64,000 nucleotides of DNA, taken from Anaerotruncus sp. GTDB lineage: Bacteria > Bacillota > Clostridia > Oscillospirales > Ruminococcaceae. The notes under the pieces were generated by a model. The model did not search any database. It saw only the letters and a list, made by a program, of their open reading frames with translations, and was not told the DNA's origin. Below, in pieces: positions 16,548-25,822 of this stretch (position 1 is the first letter of the stretch; each line of letters begins with the position of its first letter). The stretch is from the NCBI GenBank assembly GCA_021770005.1, contig JAETRV010000007.1, positions 17,134-81,133 of the forward strand. The letters run 5' to 3'. Position numbers and translations under genes: made by a program.

Positions 16548-17381
16548 TCAAGCTTTTTTGCCGACCTCAATCATCCGTTCACAGCTTTTGGTGACCGCAT
16601 TGATCGTTGCAGCGCGGAAACCGCCATCCTCAAGTGCATGGACACCAGCAATCGTACTGCCGCCGGGCGAGCAGACGCTATCCTTGAGGGCAGCGGGGTG
16701 GCGCCCGGTCTGCAAGACCATCTCGGCAGAGCCAGCAAGCGTTTGAGCGGCAAGCTGGACCGCCATCTCCCGGGGGAGCCCGTTCTCTACGCCGCCATCC
16801 GCCATCGCTTCGATCATCAGGTAGGCAAATGCGGGCCCACAGCCGCTGATGCTGGTGAGCGGGTCAATCAGCCGTTCGGGCAGCAGATAGGAGATGCCCA
16901 CCAGATCGAACAGCTCTTTCGCAAGAGCACAGTGCGCCTGCTGGGCATGCTTGCCCGCCGCGATTCCCGCCACCCCTTTGCGCACCAGCATCGGTGTGTT
17001 GGGCATTACCCGAATCACCGGATTTTCCGGGAAAAATCCCTCCAGAAACTCCAGCGTCACACCGCCCATGATCGACAAGATCAACTGATCGGGGCGGACT
17101 TCGTCCCGCAGCGCCTCAAGCACCGCGCGTGCAAACTGCGGCTTGATTGCAAATACCAGGATATCCCCCTGCCGGGCGGCCTCTTTTGCGCCCTCGTTTT
17201 GCGGATCATTGGGCAGCGTTGCAAAACCATACCGGGTCGCCAGGTCCACCAGCCGTTCCTCGTTCAGATCGGTAATCGTCACCATTTCGGGGCGCACCAC
17301 GCCGCTTGCCGCCGCGCCGCTGAAAATCGCCTCACACATCTGCCCACCGCCGATGACACTGATCCGTTTTTGTTCTAACAT
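16548..17381 (-). CDS. proC: Pyrroline-5-carboxylate reductase
   Basis: 277 residues; last step of proline biosynthesis, reducing 1-pyrroline-5-carboxylate with NAD(P)H. The N-terminal nucleotide site is IGGGQMCEAI (the first glycines of GxGxM are kept), followed by AIKPQ and MPNTPMLVRKGVAGI. The C-terminal signature is spread over SGCGPAFAYLMIEAMADGGV and SPGGSTIAGVHALEDGGFRA. ATG at 17381 has AGGAGAG upstream; an in-frame start 60 bases earlier adds non-conserved residues. Single-gene unit; no proA or proB nearby. Confidence 0.94.
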   Translation of the reverse strand: MLEQKRISVIGGGQMCEAIFSGAAASGVVRPEMVTITDLNEERLVDLATRYGFATLPNDPQNEGAKEAARQGDILVFAIKPQFARAVLEALRDEVRPDQLILSIMGGVTLEFLEGFFPENPVIRVMPNTPMLVRKGVAGIAAGKHAQQAHCALAKELFDLVGISYLLPERLIDPLTSISGCGPAFAYLMIEAMADGGVENGLPREMAVQLAAQTLAGSAEMVLQTGRHPAALKDSVCSPGGSTIAGVHALEDGGFRAATINAVTKSCERMIEVGKKA

Positions 17382-17563
17382 TACGCTTTTCTCTCCTGTC
17401 TGTTTCAAAAAATACCTTGTCTTATGTCTTATTGTACGCAAAATCCTGCTATTTGTAAACCCTTCCGTATCGTTTTCGATTTCGTCACAATTTAGACATA
17501 TTATCCTGCTATGCTTTCTTCATATACAATATGAAATTTTGTTTGATGGGAGGGGGACCCCAT

Positions 17564-18160
17564 ATGCGTCAAAAACTGCTTTCCTGCCTGCTCGCCGCCC
17601 TGCTCGCCTGCGGACTTGCGATTCCTGCGTATGCCGCCGAAGGCCCTGTGCTATCTAAAGAATGCCAGGTCTTGTCCAATACGGTGGTCTATAACTATGT
17701 GATGCTTGCCGCCCCGTACAGCCGGGGAGTTAACGGGGATGCAATTTATTGCCGGATTGTTGACCGGGTGCGGGACGATGACGGGAACGCTTATCAGGTG
17801 GTAGACAGTGCGCAGCTGCGGGACACCACCCAGTTTCAAAAACGCATCCGCACCACCACCGGTGGGGGGCTGGTCTGGACGATTACCCGCGAAAATTATG
17901 ACAAAGATGGATTTCAGGGCAGCAGTTTTTGCGTCAAGCTGCGCCCTGAAGCGACGGACGGACAGTCGGTGATTGAATTCGAGTCGATCTATACCGCCCG
18001 GCAGGACACCGTCCTCGATGTGATCCCCACCGGAGGGGATGCCGAGCATCCGGTACAGATGACGGTGAAAAAGGGCGCGAAGATCACCACAGCCTGCCGG
18101 TTGAATATCAATGAAGAAACGATGAAAGTGACCAACTATCCGGAATCCATCCAACGGTAA
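17564..18160 (+). CDS. Secreted hypothetical protein
   Basis: 198 residues. A Sec signal peptide, MRQKLLSCLLAALLACGLAI, ends at the AYA-AEG cleavage site. The mature part is beta-rich and has no motif I recognise. GGGAGGGGG lies before the ATG at 17564; an upstream in-frame ATG would spoil the signal peptide. Divergent from proC, with its own terminator. Function unknown. Confidence 0.75.
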   Translation: MRQKLLSCLLAALLACGLAIPAYAAEGPVLSKECQVLSNTVVYNYVMLAAPYSRGVNGDAIYCRIVDRVRDDDGNAYQVVDSAQLRDTTQFQKRIRTTTGGGLVWTITRENYDKDGFQGSSFCVKLRPEATDGQSVIEFESIYTARQDTVLDVIPTGGDAEHPVQMTVKKGAKITTACRLNINEETMKVTNYPESIQR

Positions 18161-18164
18161 ATCC

Positions 18165-18205
18165 AAAGGGGCCCCGCCTGGGAAAACAGGCGGGGCCCCT
18201 TTTTT
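18165..18205 (+). terminator. Intrinsic terminator
   Basis: AAGGGGCCCCGCCTG pairs with CAGGCGGGGCCCCTT around a GGAAAA loop, then a T run. It ends the secreted-protein gene. Confidence 0.9.
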
Positions 18206-18222
18206 CTTTGCAAAAGATGGGT

Positions 18223-18717
18223 TCAGTCGGTTTCCGCCGCAAAACCATGCATAAATCCGTCCAGCTCGATCGAGCAGATGTCTCCGCCGATAATCTTATT
18301 TTTGTAGGTCACGATATTGGCGCGTATATTTTCGGGCTGGTCCGGATAATTGTTCACAATATAAGTGTACCGTTTGCAGCGTTTTCCCGCATATTTGGTA
18401 AGGTCACAGCCCTGTGCTTTCTGAATTTCGTTGTAGTTAGAGAAAACGTCGTCCATCTCTTTCGGGATCAGCACATCAAGGATTTCCTCAGCTTCCGACT
18501 CCACCTCCCAGCCGAACGACTCCAAAAACGAAACCCGCTGCTCATTGGTTTTGGCAGCTGTCTTTTCGATCTTGACCTCGGCGGGGGCCTGCGCTACGTC
18601 ACCTGCAAGCTCGGATAATGCGGATTTTGCCCACAGGCCCCCTGCAAATGCGAGTACCAGCGCCGCAGCCGCAGCCGCAAGCTGCTTTTTGGTCACCCGG
18701 AATGTAATTGTAAACAT
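18223..18717 (-). CDS. DUF4830 domain protein, membrane-anchored
   Basis: 164 residues. An N-terminal hydrophobic Ala-rich helix (about residues 10-30) is followed by an extracytoplasmic domain with QRVSFLESFGWEVESEAEEI and IPKEMDDVFSNYNEIQKAQG, the conserved core of DUF4830 (function unknown, common in Clostridia). ATG at 18717 with GGAGG 9 bases upstream. Stands alone on the minus strand. Confidence 0.75.
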   Translation of the reverse strand: MFTITFRVTKKQLAAAAAALVLAFAGGLWAKSALSELAGDVAQAPAEVKIEKTAAKTNEQRVSFLESFGWEVESEAEEILDVLIPKEMDDVFSNYNEIQKAQGCDLTKYAGKRCKRYTYIVNNYPDQPENIRANIVTYKNKIIGGDICSIELDGFMHGFAAETD

Positions 18718-18822
18718 CAATGTTACCTCCCCAACAGTTCCATAATAGAAATCTTAGTTCCATGTATATGTCCCTGGTGGGAATTTTATTTGAAACTTAG
18801 GAAAGTTTTTGTTCCATAGGAC

Positions 18823-18854
18823 ACAAAAAGGCCGGGGACTTTGTCCCCGGCCTT
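18823..18854 (-). terminator. Intrinsic terminator of the EF-G-like gene
   Basis: On the minus strand AAGGCCGGGGAC pairs with GTCCCCGGCCTT around a two-base AA loop, followed by TTT. Confidence 0.88.
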
Positions 18855-18878
18855 AAATCCTGAACGATTTTCCAGCTT

Positions 18879-20954
18879 TTATTCTGCTTCGTTGAGTTTC
18901 TTTGCTTCCTCGATGACAGCCGCTTCGAGATTCGCGGGCAACAGCTCATACCGCTCAAATTTGAAGGTAAACCAGCCCCTGCCTTGGGTGGTGGAACGGA
19001 GCACTGTTGCGAAATCATCCATCTCGCTCATCGGCACCTCGCCTTCGACCATCTGCAAACCATCATCCGACGGATTCATCCCGAGCACGCGGCCGCGGCG
19101 TTTGTTCAGCTCACTGATCATATCGCCGGTATTGCTGTCCGGGACATAGACCTTTAGATTGCCGATCGGCTCGAGCAGTGCCGGGGAAGCCTGCGGCATA
19201 CCCGCCTTATATGCAAGTGAAGCCGCCATCTTGAACGCCATTTCGGAGGAATCGACCGGATGATAGGAGCCGTCGAGCAGGACCGCCTTCAGGCCGACCA
19301 TCGGATAGCCCGCCAGAACGCCATGCTTGACACAGTCCTGCAAGCCTTTTTCGACCGCCGGGAAGAAGTTTTTGGGCACCGAGCCGCCGAACACATTCTC
19401 CTCGAATACCAACCCTTCATCCTCGCAGGGGGAGAACTCGATCCAGACATCTCCATACTGGCCATGACCGCCCGACTGTTTCTTATGTTTGCCCTGCACC
19501 TTGACCGTCTTGCGGATCGTCTCACGGTAGGCAACCCGGACTTTATCAAGGCCAATATCCACGCCAAACTTTGCTTTCAGCTTGGAGACGATCACATCGA
19601 TATGCTGTTCGCCCAAACCGGAGATCAGCTGCTGCTTGGTTTCGTTGTTCTGTTCAAACCCAATGGTCGGGTCCTCTTCAATCAGGCGCGCCATTCCCTG
19701 CGCGACCTTGCCCTCGTCACCCTTCTGCTTAATCTTGACCGCCATCGAGAGACACGCCTCCGGGAATTCCACCCGCTCAAACGAGACCACCCGTTTGGGG
19801 TCGCAGAGGGTATCGCCGGTAACCGCGCCGCTCAGCTTGGTGACCGCGCCGATATCGCCCGCAGTGATGAAAGCGGTGTCCTCCTGCTTTTTGCCGGTCA
19901 TATAGACCAGCTTGCCCATACGCTCCTGTGCGCCTGTACGGGAGTTAACCGGGGCAAACTCCCCGGACAGCTTGCCTGAGACGACCTTGAAGTAGGAGAG
20001 CTTTCCGACAAACGGGTCAGCGACTGTTTTAAAGATATACGCAGCAAGGGGAGCCTCATCGGTGCAGTCGATCTCGATCGGTTCACCGTTTGCGTCGGTC
20101 GCCATTTCGGCGCCTGCCTCCCATGCGGACGGCAGATGATCGACCAGCGAATCGAGCAGCATGTCGATCCCTTCCAGAGTCACCGCAGAGCCGCAGAGCA
20201 CCGGGGTGATTGCACCGCTGTGCACGCCATCGTGAATGCCCTTGATGATCTCGTCCCGGGTAAACGCTTCACCAGAAAAGTATTTTTCAAAGAGGGTTTC
20301 GTCGGTCTCGGCGACCGCTTCACTGATTGCGGCGATCAAGCCTTCCAAGCGGTGCTCCAGATCGGGCATCGCAACCTCGGACGGCTCGCCTTTGGCGTTG
20401 TACTGGTAGGCTTTGTTATCCACCAGGTTGACATAGCACTGGACCTTATGATCCTCAACAACCGGTACGACGATCGGGCAGACCGACGGGCCGAAATCGG
20501 TTTTCAGCTCCTCGAGCACCTTGTAGAAGTCCGCATGGTCGGCGTCCATCTTGTTGACAAAGAACATCTTGGATTTGCCGAGCTTTTCCGCGAGCTTGTA
20601 CGCCTTCTGGGTACCGACCGAGACGCCCGAACGCGCAGAAACGCAGATCAAGACGTTTTCCGCCGCGCGAACGCCCTCATAGAACCCAGCAGCAAAGTCG
20701 AAGAGTCCGGGGGTGTCGATCAGGTTGATCTTGACGCTTCCCCATGCAAACGGAGCGACAGCACTCGAGACCGATACCTTGCGCTTGATCTCCTCCGGGT
20801 CAAAATCACAGACCGTGTTCCCGTCGTTGGTTTTGCCCAGACGGTCGGTCGCGCCAGCCTTGAACAGCAGAGCCTCTGCCAGGGAAGTCTTTCCGCACCC
20901 GCCGTGACCGGCAATCGCAACGTTCCTGATCTTGCCCGCTAAGTATTGTCTCAT
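18879..20954 (-). CDS. fusA2: Elongation factor G-like translational GTPase (EF-G paralogue)
   Basis: 691 residues. GTPase motifs: P-loop GHGGCGKTS, switch II DTPGLFDF (in place of DTPGHVDF; the catalytic His of EF-G is replaced by Leu), NKMD. Domains II-V follow, including GLGEQHIDVI and GGHGQYGDVWIEF. The changes in the switch II H and the GHGGCGKT N-terminus mark it as the stand-alone EF-G-like paralogue of Clostridia rather than the essential FusA, which is normally in the str operon. Its role in studied species is unclear. ATG at 20954 has AAGGAG 11 bases upstream; a GTG 12 bases earlier is less likely. Confidence 0.9.
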   Translation of the reverse strand: MRQYLAGKIRNVAIAGHGGCGKTSLAEALLFKAGATDRLGKTNDGNTVCDFDPEEIKRKVSVSSAVAPFAWGSVKINLIDTPGLFDFAAGFYEGVRAAENVLICVSARSGVSVGTQKAYKLAEKLGKSKMFFVNKMDADHADFYKVLEELKTDFGPSVCPIVVPVVEDHKVQCYVNLVDNKAYQYNAKGEPSEVAMPDLEHRLEGLIAAISEAVAETDETLFEKYFSGEAFTRDEIIKGIHDGVHSGAITPVLCGSAVTLEGIDMLLDSLVDHLPSAWEAGAEMATDANGEPIEIDCTDEAPLAAYIFKTVADPFVGKLSYFKVVSGKLSGEFAPVNSRTGAQERMGKLVYMTGKKQEDTAFITAGDIGAVTKLSGAVTGDTLCDPKRVVSFERVEFPEACLSMAVKIKQKGDEGKVAQGMARLIEEDPTIGFEQNNETKQQLISGLGEQHIDVIVSKLKAKFGVDIGLDKVRVAYRETIRKTVKVQGKHKKQSGGHGQYGDVWIEFSPCEDEGLVFEENVFGGSVPKNFFPAVEKGLQDCVKHGVLAGYPMVGLKAVLLDGSYHPVDSSEMAFKMAASLAYKAGMPQASPALLEPIGNLKVYVPDSNTGDMISELNKRRGRVLGMNPSDDGLQMVEGEVPMSEMDDFATVLRSTTQGRGWFTFKFERYELLPANLEAAVIEEAKKLNEAE

Positions 20955-21130
20955 AAAGTAATACACTCCTTTTTATCCGCCTCGAGGCGGGCGAAATTGG
21001 TAATTCTGGATAGAATCCCTTGTGTGCCCCCGCGATATTTGCGACATGATAACCATATTATACAGTTTGCGGATGATTTAAGCAAGTAAAACCGGGCCGA
21101 TTATATGTATAAATAAAACCAGAATTCCTG

Positions 21131-21925
21131 TTAATTTTGCACAACACGGAGCATCCGTGAGAGCATCCGCTTGCGGTATTTGACCCGGGCCAGCCGTCCG
21201 GTACGCCCGAGTACCGCCCAGTTGAACCCGCCGCCCACCGCACCCACAAGCGGCAGTCCCTGCACCGCTTTCACCGCCAGCAGGCGCATACAGAGCTGTT
21301 GGGAAGCGGTTGTAATCCAGGTGTCCAGCTCCCCGCCTGGAGGCTCCCCGTTCTCAATCCGGAAGGCGGTACGATCCGCCCGCGCACTGTACATCCGTCC
21401 GTCTCCGGCGAGCGCGGCACAGAGCAGTTGCAGGATGTACAACCGCTCCTCCTCCGGTTCGTATGGGAACCCATAGGCGACTGCCACTTCGTAGACGGTT
21501 TTCAGCAGCATCCCGACAAAGATCGGGATGTCGGGAAGCCCAATCCCGAGCAGGCCAAGCGTAGCGCCCTCTGCGGCGGTCAAGGCCCGGTTCCCACGAA
21601 TGCGCTTTTTGGCCTGCCGCTCGATCCCGCGCAGACCAGCTTTGACCCGGCCCGTTTTCAGAGGGGCGGCCGCACGCTGCGCTGTGTCCCGGCTTTTCTC
21701 GGGCCGAATCGTCCATTCGATCACCCCTGTGCCCGAGGCAAATACCTTTTCAAACCCTAGCTCAAACGCCTTTTGCAGCGCCGAAACCACACCTTGAGGG
21801 AATTTTCCCTCCACCTTTTGAACCGCTTGCTCCAAACGCCCTGGGGCTTTTGGGGAAAGCAGCCGGGTCTCCTCCCGGATTGCAGCCTCCAACTGTTTTT
21901 GGAGCAGCCTGTGCCGTTTTTCCAT
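21131..21925 (-). CDS. EcsC family protein
   Basis: 264 residues. The C-terminal stretch VKAVQGLPLVGAVGGGFNWA, followed by RVKYRKRML, and the central LGIGLPDIPIFVGMLLKTVY are characteristic of the EcsC family (named for Bacillus EcsC; function not established). Two amphipathic or membrane-associated segments are likely. ATG at 21925 with GGGGGGAG upstream. No close functional partner. Confidence 0.82.
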   Translation of the reverse strand: MEKRHRLLQKQLEAAIREETRLLSPKAPGRLEQAVQKVEGKFPQGVVSALQKAFELGFEKVFASGTGVIEWTIRPEKSRDTAQRAAAPLKTGRVKAGLRGIERQAKKRIRGNRALTAAEGATLGLLGIGLPDIPIFVGMLLKTVYEVAVAYGFPYEPEEERLYILQLLCAALAGDGRMYSARADRTAFRIENGEPPGGELDTWITTASQQLCMRLLAVKAVQGLPLVGAVGGGFNWAVLGRTGRLARVKYRKRMLSRMLRVVQN

Positions 21926-22073
21926 CTGTCTCCCCCCTCTTGCCGCTTCTTAGGGTAAAGTGTGCCGCCCTCATCTCGCGCCAAGAGCCCGCCTGCGGCG
22001 GTTGCGCTCCGAAACGCTCGCTACGGCTCGCAGTGCGGCGGCAATGAAAAAATAGAGTAAAACTTTTCTGTTT
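21926..22073. other. Intergenic stretch with G/C-rich inverted segments
   Basis: No ORF. GCCTGCGGCGG, followed about 30 bases later by GTGCGGCGGC, and CGAAACGCTCG are repetitive-looking; no second copy in the window. Holds the ribosome site of the EcsC gene on its left edge. Confidence 0.25.
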
Positions 22074-24683
22074 TTAAGATTTCTGGACCGACGCGGCGAC
22101 CAGCGTCACCAGCATCCAAGCGAGGTTAAAGAGCAGGAGCACCCAGAACGAAGCCGACGCAAGCGACCCGGTAAACGCCATGAGGGTGACCAGGCCATAG
22201 CCGACGATGATCCCCACAATCTGTACGATCGTTGCGGTCATCACCGATTTGCGCACTGCATTGGACGCGCGCATCAGCAGGCTGATCCCGCGCAGGCCGC
22301 CCGCATGTACGCCGTTGGCGGCAATCCGTTCTTTCGGGCGCACAAGGAAAGCGTATTCGCCATGCAGCTTGGCGGGCAACACCCGGACACGGGTTCGTTT
22401 GATCCCGAACTCCATCGCAACCAGATCATTGGTGACGTTCGGATCGGTGGTGTAGACGATAATCGCAATTCCGTTTCGCTCCATCTCGCGGACCGATTCA
22501 ATCGCGGCAGGATCGGCATTATAGCTGACGACAAACATCGCGGAAAGCTCCCCGGAATTGGAGATATACAGCACCCGACGCCCATCGCGGGCGTAGCGGC
22601 TTTCAAAATCCTTGGAAGGAGCGGCAACATCATGGTTCTGCATCAGCTCGCGGCTGCCGATCAGCACCCGTTTGCCGTCCACCCAAGCCGAAATCCCCAT
22701 CCCGTCCTCATAGACCACGCTGTCGACCTTCTTGAGCATCGAGCGTTTTCCGCCAATCATATTGAGGAACGCCGCGGACATGATCCCATCACACGAAAGG
22801 ATTACGCTGGCTGCATCAAGGATTGCTTCGTCGATCCGTTTCTCGGCAAAGACTTTCATGCCGTGGAGCATAACGCTTTCCGCCGAGAAGAGGTCCTTGT
22901 CGCTGACCACCACCGCGCTGGTGTCGGCAAAATCCTCCGCCGATTCGTAGCCGGTCAGCATCGCGCCGCGCCGGGTGAGCTGTTTGGAGACCCTGCCGAG
23001 CATGAGATTGGGGAAGATTGCGCTCGCAAATGGCGCGGTGATGCAGAGCACCGCCGCAAACGCCGAAACCGCGGTATTGGCGACGTCGACGTCCCCGCTT
23101 TTGGCAAAAAGCGCTGTACCCACACCGACAACGATGCTCAGAACGAATACGATCGGAACCGAGAGCCGGCTGAACGAGTCGCTGTAATCAGGGGCATAGC
23201 TCTTATCCAGGAAGCCGGAGAAAAAGCCTGCGGGGGCGCTATAGGCAACCTTGTCAACATCCGGGCCGAGCCCGCGCGAAAACTCGCGGGCAAAGTCCCG
23301 GCTTTGAATCTGTGCCAAGGCATATTTTTCCTTGTTGGAGGTGAGGAACCGGAAGTTCCGTTCCACCCGCCGCATCATCACCAGCCTGCCCGCCAGATTG
23401 CAGGCAAGGGCAAAGATTGCGACAGGGAAGTAGAGGCTGATGTGCTCGCTTTCGAGCACCGTATCCGGGAAGATGGTCAGCACAATCCCCTGTACGAGCG
23501 CCCCGAGCGTTGCGAGGGCGGCGGGGGAATCCGAATCGGCACGCAGCCGGAAGAAGGCGGAAAACCCGCTGCCGACCACATTGCTGGCAACGATCACCGC
23601 CAACACCATGACCACGAGGTTGACAATCAGGAAGATGCGCATATCCTCCTCCGGCCACATAAACGGCGGAAGCGGGAGGCGGTAGTCGTCTTCCAGCTTG
23701 AGCAGCTTGCCGAACGGCAGCATCCGCAGAGAAAATGCAAGGTATGCGGAAACCGCCCCGAGGATCAAGGTAAGCAGGAATTTTACCATCAGGCCAACCC
23801 GGATCGATTTAAGGTCCTTTGCGACGTAAGGTGCATCGGCAGGGGAGGCAAAGTCGTCGTCAGACGCCTCCTCCTGTTCATATCGCTCCTGTTCGGCATA
23901 GCTGTCCTTCCACTGGGACTGGACGATGCTTTCAGGGCGTTCCCGCCGAGAACGCCGGGAGCGTTTGGTGGGAACAGGGGGTTCGACCTCCTGTGTAGAG
24001 TCTACCGCTTCCTTCCTACGCTTGGAGATGGGGATATCCATGCGGGTGGCGTCCGCAGGGCGGGAAATGTTCTCAGCCGGCTCATCGTCGAGAGAAAAAT
24101 TGAGCTGGAACCCTTCCTCCCCACCAAAATTCTGCCTGCCCGTTTTGGCGCGCTCCTGCTGCGGCGGGTCTGCCGCGGGCGGCTCGGACGCATGGAAACG
24201 AAACCCCTCGCCATAGATTTCCCCTTGTGGGGCAGAGGGGTCGGGAGCAGGGCGGGGCGTTGGCGTACGGCGGGGGGAAACGCCATCCTCCGCACGCTGC
24301 GGGCGGCGTGTCTGTCCGGCTGCCGGGCGTGCAGGAGCCTGTCCCGGCTCCTGTGGACGGCGAGGACGTGCCGTGGGGGATGATGCCTGTGGCCTTTCTG
24401 GGGCGCTGCCCGTGTTGCCGTTGCGGGTGCGCGGAGCATAATAAGGGGCTCCCGCCTGTTGCCTCGTGGAGGAAGGGCGCGCTGGCGGACGTCCGGGGGG
24501 AGCATCCGGCTGTGGCTGCTGCGTTGGACGCGGACGGGGCGCCGCAGAGGTCTGGCGGGGTGCGGAGGCCTGACGCGGCGCAGCGGGTGCGGAATATGTA
24601 TCCCCACCCGCCTGCTGTGCTTCCCGCTGTTTTTTCCTGCGGATTTCCTCCAGAATATCGTCTACATTGTAATCTGACGCCAT
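22074..24683 (-). CDS. Degenerate P-type ATPase-like membrane protein (likely pseudoenzyme)
   Basis: 869 residues. Residues 1-280 are a disordered, Pro/Arg/Gln-rich cytoplasmic tail starting MASDYNVDDILEEIRRKKQR. The rest has about eight membrane helices and cytoplasmic parts that follow the order of a P1B ATPase, but key motifs are lost. The helix that normally carries CPC reads ITAPFASAIFPN, and the phosphorylation motif DKTGT reads DKDLF (Asp595). There is no TGE actuator loop and no GDGxNDxP hinge. The N-domain-like stretch WVDGKRVLIGSRELM is retained. The fully open frame and conservation of folding segments argue for a retained non-catalytic protein. Function unknown; no close partner gene. 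Confidence 0.7.
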   Translation of the reverse strand: MASDYNVDDILEEIRRKKQREAQQAGGDTYSAPAAPRQASAPRQTSAAPRPRPTQQPQPDAPPGRPPARPSSTRQQAGAPYYAPRTRNGNTGSAPERPQASSPTARPRRPQEPGQAPARPAAGQTRRPQRAEDGVSPRRTPTPRPAPDPSAPQGEIYGEGFRFHASEPPAADPPQQERAKTGRQNFGGEEGFQLNFSLDDEPAENISRPADATRMDIPISKRRKEAVDSTQEVEPPVPTKRSRRSRRERPESIVQSQWKDSYAEQERYEQEEASDDDFASPADAPYVAKDLKSIRVGLMVKFLLTLILGAVSAYLAFSLRMLPFGKLLKLEDDYRLPLPPFMWPEEDMRIFLIVNLVVMVLAVIVASNVVGSGFSAFFRLRADSDSPAALATLGALVQGIVLTIFPDTVLESEHISLYFPVAIFALACNLAGRLVMMRRVERNFRFLTSNKEKYALAQIQSRDFAREFSRGLGPDVDKVAYSAPAGFFSGFLDKSYAPDYSDSFSRLSVPIVFVLSIVVGVGTALFAKSGDVDVANTAVSAFAAVLCITAPFASAIFPNLMLGRVSKQLTRRGAMLTGYESAEDFADTSAVVVSDKDLFSAESVMLHGMKVFAEKRIDEAILDAASVILSCDGIMSAAFLNMIGGKRSMLKKVDSVVYEDGMGISAWVDGKRVLIGSRELMQNHDVAAPSKDFESRYARDGRRVLYISNSGELSAMFVVSYNADPAAIESVREMERNGIAIIVYTTDPNVTNDLVAMEFGIKRTRVRVLPAKLHGEYAFLVRPKERIAANGVHAGGLRGISLLMRASNAVRKSVMTATIVQIVGIIVGYGLVTLMAFTGSLASASFWVLLLFNLAWMLVTLVAASVQKS

Positions 24684-24743
24684 ATCAAACAGTTCCCTCC
24701 TTCTGACTGGAATCTGCCGGTCTATACCGGTTATTTCTCTCTA

Positions 24744-24826
24744 TAAAAATGTTTCGCCACGTGCGTGCGGCGACGGCAGCGCTATCCCTCGGCCCCGCCG
24801 CCTTTGAAAAGGTGGGCGAAACGTTT
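24744..24826 (-). terminator. Long hairpin, probable terminator after rlmB
   Basis: On the minus strand AACGTTTCGCCCAC pairs imperfectly with GTGGCGAAACATT, enclosing further G/C-rich stems, and is followed by TTTTTATAG. Confidence 0.55.
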
Positions 24827-24828
24827 GG

Positions 24829-25596
24829 TTAAGGTTTTGTGCGCTGGCGGACTGCCTCATACAGGAGGATACCCGCCGCAACCGAAGCGTTCAGCGAATT
24901 GATCTTACCGCGCATCGGGAGCGACAGGATGCCGTCGCAGTGTTCCCGCACCAGACGGGAGAGGCCAAACCCCTCCGAACCGATCACTAAGCCAATGCTG
25001 CCGGTCAGGTCGGTGGATTCCCAGCGGTCGCCATTCATGTCTGCACCGTAGATCCAAACCCCGCGCTCCTTGAGCTGCTGGATAGCGGCGACGAGGTTGG
25101 TCACCCGCGCAACGGGAAGATGCTCGACCGCGCCCGCGCTCGTCCGGCCCACGATCGGCGTCAGCCCGGCGCTGCCCCGCTTGGGGATGATGATCCCATG
25201 TGCCCCCGCTGCTTCTGCGGTACGGATAATCGCGCCGAGGTTGTGCGGGTCCTCGATCGAATCCGCGATCAGGAGGAACGGCGGCTCCTCCCCTGCACGC
25301 GCAAAGATCTCATCGATCGTGCTGTACCGGAACGCCGCAGCCACCGCCACAACCCCCTGATGGTTCAGCCCACCCGCGAGCTGGTCCAACTTGCGGGCAT
25401 CCACCCGCTTGACCGGTATACCTGCTTCCTTTGCCATCCCGGCGATCCGCGAGAGCGGCTGCCCTCTGGCGGGTACATCGTCGCAGAGATAAACGCACTC
25501 GACCTCACGTCCGCCGCGCAGCAGCTCGACAACCGCATTACGACCGACCACCAGCGTGTCGTCCTCCCGGTCGCGCCTGGGGTTGGAATTTCCCAT
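24829..25596 (-). CDS. rlmB: 23S rRNA (guanosine-2'-O-)-methyltransferase RlmB, SpoU family
   Basis: 255 residues. An N-terminal substrate domain begins TLVVGRNAVVELLRGGREVE. The SPOUT trefoil-knot methyltransferase follows with motif 1 DSIEDPHNLGAIIRTAEAAG, motif 2 GLVIGSEGFGLSRL and motif 3 LPMRGKINSLNASVAAGILL. It methylates G2251 of 23S rRNA in studied relatives. ATG at 25596 has GCAGGAGG 10 bases upstream; a longer in-frame extension upstream is not conserved-looking. Confidence 0.92.
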   Translation of the reverse strand: MGNSNPRRDREDDTLVVGRNAVVELLRGGREVECVYLCDDVPARGQPLSRIAGMAKEAGIPVKRVDARKLDQLAGGLNHQGVVAVAAAFRYSTIDEIFARAGEEPPFLLIADSIEDPHNLGAIIRTAEAAGAHGIIIPKRGSAGLTPIVGRTSAGAVEHLPVARVTNLVAAIQQLKERGVWIYGADMNGDRWESTDLTGSIGLVIGSEGFGLSRLVREHCDGILSLPMRGKINSLNASVAAGILLYEAVRQRTKP

Positions 25597-25784
25597 AAAA
25601 CAGTAACCTCCTGCAAACAGTGCCGGGGTTCCGGCACGCAAATCATCCTGCCCGGGGAGCTTTGGCGATCGTGTGCACCGCGTCCTCATCTTCCCGAAAA
25701 ATCCGTTTTTTATTTGATACACACCTTAGCATAGCATATTTCGGGCCGAATTCCAACCGGTGGGCGCAATATTTTTTATCCGGA

Positions 25785-25818
25785 ACGCAAAAGGGCGCCC
25801 TGATCCGAGGGCGCTCCC
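25785..25818 (-). terminator. Intrinsic terminator of the small membrane protein gene
   Basis: Minus strand: GGGAGCGCCCT pairs with AGGGCGCCCTT (one mismatch), then TTT. Confidence 0.7.
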
Positions 25819-25822
25819 AGCA

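Noticed and set aside
15960..17378. 472-codon plus-strand frame
   Set aside because: It crosses antisense over the YbjN-like gene, the gap and proC, all of which have good ribosome sites and family motifs.
22305..24383. 692-codon open frame on the plus strand
   Set aside because: It lies antisense to the P-type ATPase-like gene. The protein is Arg/His/Gly-rich without domains, as expected for a shadow frame in GC-rich DNA.
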